This document shows positions 13,288 to 14,436 of a DNA stretch of 14,436 bases, piece after piece; within the stretch, counting starts at the first letter, position 1, and the number at the start of each line of letters is the position of its first letter. The translations under genes and the position numbers were made by a program. Where the stretch lies: contig MVRB01000087.1 of assembly GCA_002067635.1 (NCBI GenBank), forward strand, positions 1-14,436. The letters run 5' to 3'. Under the pieces are notes generated by a model. That model was not told where the DNA came from and did not search any database. It saw only the letters and a list, made by a program, of their open reading frames with translations. The stretch comes from Methanomassiliicoccales archaeon PtaU1.Bin030 (GTDB lineage: Archaea; Thermoplasmatota; Thermoplasmata; Methanomassiliicoccales; Methanomassiliicoccaceae).

Positions 13288-13560
13288 TCACCCCTTGAGT
13301 TCCTTGCTGATCACCAGACGGTACACTATGAACTCCTCGGCGGTGTCGCTTTTACGTCTTATCTGTATCACCCTTCCGGGATTTATGGGACCCTCGATCC
13401 TCTCCAAGATCCTGATGCATGCATCATCCTTCCGGATCTTGGGGAGCTGGTCCTTGGTAATCTTAAACTTGGCCAAGACCTTCTCGGCCTCCTGCTCTGA
13501 CAGCAGGGTATGCTCTGGCACGAGATCGTGCTCCAAAACGTGTAAATCAGACTCGACCAC
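13288..13560 (-). CDS. rpoH: RNA polymerase subunit H (Rpo5)
   Basis: Small polymerase subunit equivalent to the C-terminal domain of eukaryotic Rpb5; it sits at the downstream DNA jaw. The 90-residue chain shows the family pattern: [19 protein letters not shown], the [13 protein letters not shown] turn, and [22 protein letters not shown] at the C-terminus. The start is GTG at 13560-13558, immediately after an in-frame TAG and 5 nt after GAGGTGA. It adds only a few residues before the conserved region. It is the first gene of the polymerase operon, followed by rpoB after 7 nt. Confidence 0.95.
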   Translation of the reverse strand: MVESDLHVLEHDLVPEHTLLSEQEAEKVLAKFKITKDQLPKIRKDDACIRILERIEGPINPGRVIQIRRKSDTAEEFIVYRLVISKELKG

Positions 13561-13590
13561 CTAGTTCACCTCGTCCGCGAATGATATTGG

Positions 13591-13629
13591 AATATATTGT
13601 TGACCACTGGTCAGAATAATAAAACATCG
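13591..13629 (-). promoter_or_regulatory. Promoter region of the RNA polymerase operon
   Basis: Two AT-rich candidates lie upstream of rpoH on the minus strand. TTTTATTATT (about 13617-13626) would start transcription near 13595 and leave a leader of about 35 nt with GAGGTGA in it. AATATATT (13592-13599) would start so close to the gene that the ribosome site is cut, so the upstream box is favoured. The same T-rich stretch may end transcription of the tRNA gene behind it. Assignments rest on spacing alone. Confidence 0.5.
13601..13613. promoter_or_regulatory. Palindromic operator-like site at the RNA polymerase promoter
   Basis: TGACCA-C-TGGTCA is a perfect 6+1+6 inverted repeat. It sits between the two candidate TATA elements of the rpoH operon, about 40-53 nt upstream of the rpoH start. 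If the upstream TATA box is used, the palindrome lies between TATA and the transcription start, where a bound dimer would block polymerase. If the downstream one is used, it sits over the BRE, the TFB-recognition position. Possible binding site for an unknown regulator; no regulator gene is visible here. Confidence 0.4.
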
Positions 13630-13700
13630 CCGTATTGGCTTCCCGAACGTTGCACCTTCCATCGTTCAACTCCTATCTCCCCAGGGCGGGCCCGCGGGGA

Positions 13701-13731
13701 TTTTCGGAGCGCACGGGAAGGCCGCGCGCCT
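13701..13731 (-). other. tRNA intron in the T-loop (between 59 and 60)
   Basis: A 31-nt intron. The precursor folds as a textbook bulge-helix-bulge. The outer helix is the T-stem CGGGG/CCCCG. The central 4-bp helix pairs exon TTCG with intron CGAA. The 3-nt bulges are AAA and AAT. The inner helix is nine pairs (GGCGCGCGG with CCGTGCGCT, two of them G-U) with loop CCTTC and one extra C. Cutting after the second bulge base on each side restores TTCGAAT exactly. It is GC-rich compared with the D-loop intron. Confidence 0.88.
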
Positions 13732-13770
13732 TTCGAACCCCGGACCACCTGGTTAAAAGCCAGATGCTCT

Positions 13771-13804
13771 TTCTAGGGAAAGCGGGATGTTTTGCCGCCA
13801 TCCT
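13771..13804 (-). other. tRNA intron in the D-loop (between 20 and 21)
   Basis: A 34-nt intron. The central helix pairs exon CTAG with intron CTAG, a self-complementary tetramer. The 3-nt bulges are GTA and AAA. The inner helix is GGATGGCGG with CCGCTTTCC (one U-U mismatch, one G-U) around a 9-nt loop. The outer helix would be the D-stem GCTC/GAGC with two unpaired exon bases, so this is a relaxed bulge-helix-bulge. Cutting after the second bulge base gives loop AGCTAGGTA and an intact D-stem. A competing GGATG/CATCC hairpin exists inside the intron. Confidence 0.85.
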
Positions 13805-13871
13805 ACCTAGCTGAGCTACGGGCCCATGGCAAGCTAATAGGCATTGCAGAAGCCCATGTAAAGCCTCTAAT

Positions 13872-13879
13872 TATTTAAA
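13872..13879 (-). promoter_or_regulatory. TATA box of the tRNA-Lys gene
   Basis: Minus-strand TTTAAATA is the archaeal consensus. Its centre is about 50 nt upstream of the tRNA 5' end, giving a predicted start near 13850 and a leader of about 25 nt for RNase P to remove. Read on the other strand it is TATTTAAA, so it could also drive rightward transcription from about 13900. Confidence 0.6.
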
Positions 13880-13899
13880 GGTTGGCTTAGGTCCTGGAG

Positions 13900-14013
13900 G
13901 GGGGCCATAGCTCATGGGTGTTATTCGAAACATAAGGCCGTAGCGACGGCCGAACGAAACGGGTCCTGCTCCATCCGCCCCTGCCTATCTGGATGCGAAC
14001 ATGTGTAACACCT
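13900..14013 (+). ncRNA. Possible structured RNA, unassigned
   Basis: Non-coding stretch between the tRNA promoter and the alkD-like gene. GGTGTTA (13917-13923) pairs with TAACACC (14006-14012) and encloses about 82 nt. Inside are GGCCGT-AGCG-ACGGCC (13936-13951, a perfect 6-bp hairpin with a 4-nt loop) and CATCC/GGATG (13972-13976 with 13991-13995). A rightward TATA reading at 13872-13879 would start near 13900. The arrangement could be a three-way RNA fold, but it could equally be the structured 3' trailer of the alkD-like mRNA on the other strand. No known RNA family recognised. Confidence 0.2.
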
Positions 14014-14018
14014 GGCCA

Positions 14019-14436
14019 TTACTTATGCTTTGCCAGGCGCCTCTTCACCGTATCGCTGCGAAGCTCGCGAAGAGCGTCGGATGCTATCCAACGTCCGGAC
14101 TTGGTCCCCTCGGCCCTGATCCTCTCCGCGCAGGCGATGGCCGACGCGTTCAAGGCTGTATTCCTCTTTCCTATGTTCCTCAAGGCCCAGTTCACCGCCT
14201 TACGGACGTAGTTGCGGTCGTCGTAGGACTCCATTTCTATGGCGGACAGGAAGGGAAGGAACCGCTCATCCTCAGCCTTTTTATCATGAACGGCCAGGGC
14301 GGCCATTAGGGCGAAGCCAGCTCTTTTTACGAACTCCTCCTCTCGCGAGGACCATTCCATGGCCTTCTTCCACCCCACTGAGGTGAAGGAGAAGACGTTG
14401 GAAGTGCATTGGTCGCATATGTCCCAGGAGTCGAAG
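14019..14436 (-). CDS. AlkD-like DNA alkylation repair protein, 5' end beyond window
   Basis: C-terminal 138 residues of a HEAT-like-repeat DNA glycosylase of the AlkD/COG4912 type, which excises alkylated bases. The frame is open to the right edge, so the true start lies outside; the GTG at 14378 is internal, because conserved sequence continues upstream of it (FDSWDICDQCTSNVFSF). Family hallmarks seen are WDICDQC, then MEWSSREEEFVKRAGFALMA, the acidic YDDRNYVRKAVNWALRNIGKRN and GRWIASDALREL. The stop is TAA at 14021-14019. Downstream on the same strand come the tRNA-Lys gene and the polymerase operon, each with its own promoter. Catalytic residues of AlkD lie partly in the missing half and cannot be checked. 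Confidence 0.88.
   Translation of the reverse strand, partial: FDSWDICDQCTSNVFSFTSVGWKKAMEWSSREEEFVKRAGFALMAALAVHDKKAEDERFLPFLSAIEMESYDDRNYVRKAVNWALRNIGKRNTALNASAIACAERIRAEGTKSGRWIASDALRELRSDTVKRRLAKHK

Larger units (their letters stand above)
13687..13825 (-). tRNA. tRNA-Lys(UUU) with two introns
   Basis: Lysine tRNA for AAA/AAG codons, 139 nt unspliced and 74 nt after removal of introns at 13771-13804 and 13701-13731. The mature cloverleaf is complete. The acceptor is GGGCCCG with CGGGCCC, the discriminator is G, and CCA is not encoded (CCC follows). The D-stem GCTC/GAGC has loop AGCTAGGTA. The anticodon stem TCTGG/CCAGG has loop CTTTTAA with anticodon TTT at 13757-13755. The variable loop is TGGTC, and the T-stem CGGGG/CCCCG has loop TTCGAAT. 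Neither intron is at the usual 37/38 site. Without splicing both the D- and T-arms are broken, so the gene needs an archaeal splicing endonuclease and ligase. A TATA box lies about 50 nt upstream. The gene lies between the polymerase operon and an alkD-like gene, on the same strand. Confidence 0.9.

Noticed and set aside
13630..13686. GAACG...CGTTC inverted repeat downstream of the tRNA
   Set aside because: Only five base pairs with a 13-nt loop and no following T-run of its own; too weak to call a terminator.
13900..13935. Stretch beginning GGGGCCATAGCTCA that resembles a tRNA 5' half, followed by TTCGAAA
   Set aside because: No D-stem partner GAGC, no anticodon arm and no matching acceptor 3' strand nearby, even allowing introns; most likely chance similarity or a remnant too degraded to call.
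14001..14309. Plus-strand frames over the right end
   Set aside because: They are antisense to the AlkD-like protein, whose minus frame is open to the window edge and matches family hallmarks.

Overview
The window is archaeal chromosomal DNA. It carries an archaeal RNA polymerase cluster (rpoH, rpoB, rpoA1, rpoA2, rpl30e, nusA), TATA-box promoters, an STT3/AglB oligosaccharyltransferase and a tRNA gene with bulge-helix-bulge introns. RpoB is one unsplit chain of 1199 residues while the largest subunit is split into A' and A''. Most methanogens and haloarchaea split RpoB, so this points to the Thermoplasmata side of the Euryarchaeota. The high-GC, mesophile-like composition fits a Methanomassiliicoccales-type or related lineage; that placement is inference. 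No phage, insertion sequence, plasmid or CRISPR signal was seen.

Layout, left to right. 1-2594 (minus): the first 864 codons of an AglB/STT3 oligosaccharyltransferase whose 3' end lies outside the window. 2595-2802: intergenic, with the aglB promoter and two small hairpins. 2803-3456 (minus): pyrF, orotidine-5'-phosphate decarboxylase. 3457-3660: divergent promoter region with a 13-bp palindrome. 3661-4725 (plus): a radical SAM protein resembling the uncharacterised archaeal COG2108 group, probably from a leaderless mRNA. It converges on and overlaps nusA by 14 bp. 4712-13560 (minus): rpoH-rpoB-rpoA1-rpoA2-rpl30e-nusA, packed with gaps of 7 bp or less or with stop/start overlaps, and clearly one transcription unit. 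13561-13686: its promoter region, including a perfect TGACCA-C-TGGTCA palindrome. 13687-13825 (minus): tRNA-Lys(UUU) interrupted by two introns at non-canonical positions, D-loop and T-loop. 13826-14018: tRNA promoter and a possibly structured stretch. 14019-14436 (minus): the 3' part of an AlkD-like DNA alkylation repair gene that starts outside the window.

The central cluster encodes four polymerase subunits with the co-located ribosomal protein L30e and the KH-domain factor NusA. The usual archaeal continuation (rps12, rps7, elongation factors) is absent after nusA. The most unusual item is the tRNA-Lys gene. Removing a 34-nt and a 31-nt segment at predicted bulge-helix-bulge cut sites gives a normal 74-nt tRNA-Lys. 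Also notable are a helix-hairpin-helix-like, lysine-rich N-terminal extension on RpoA'' facing an acidic, glycine-rich tail on RpoA', and the palindrome in the polymerase promoter.
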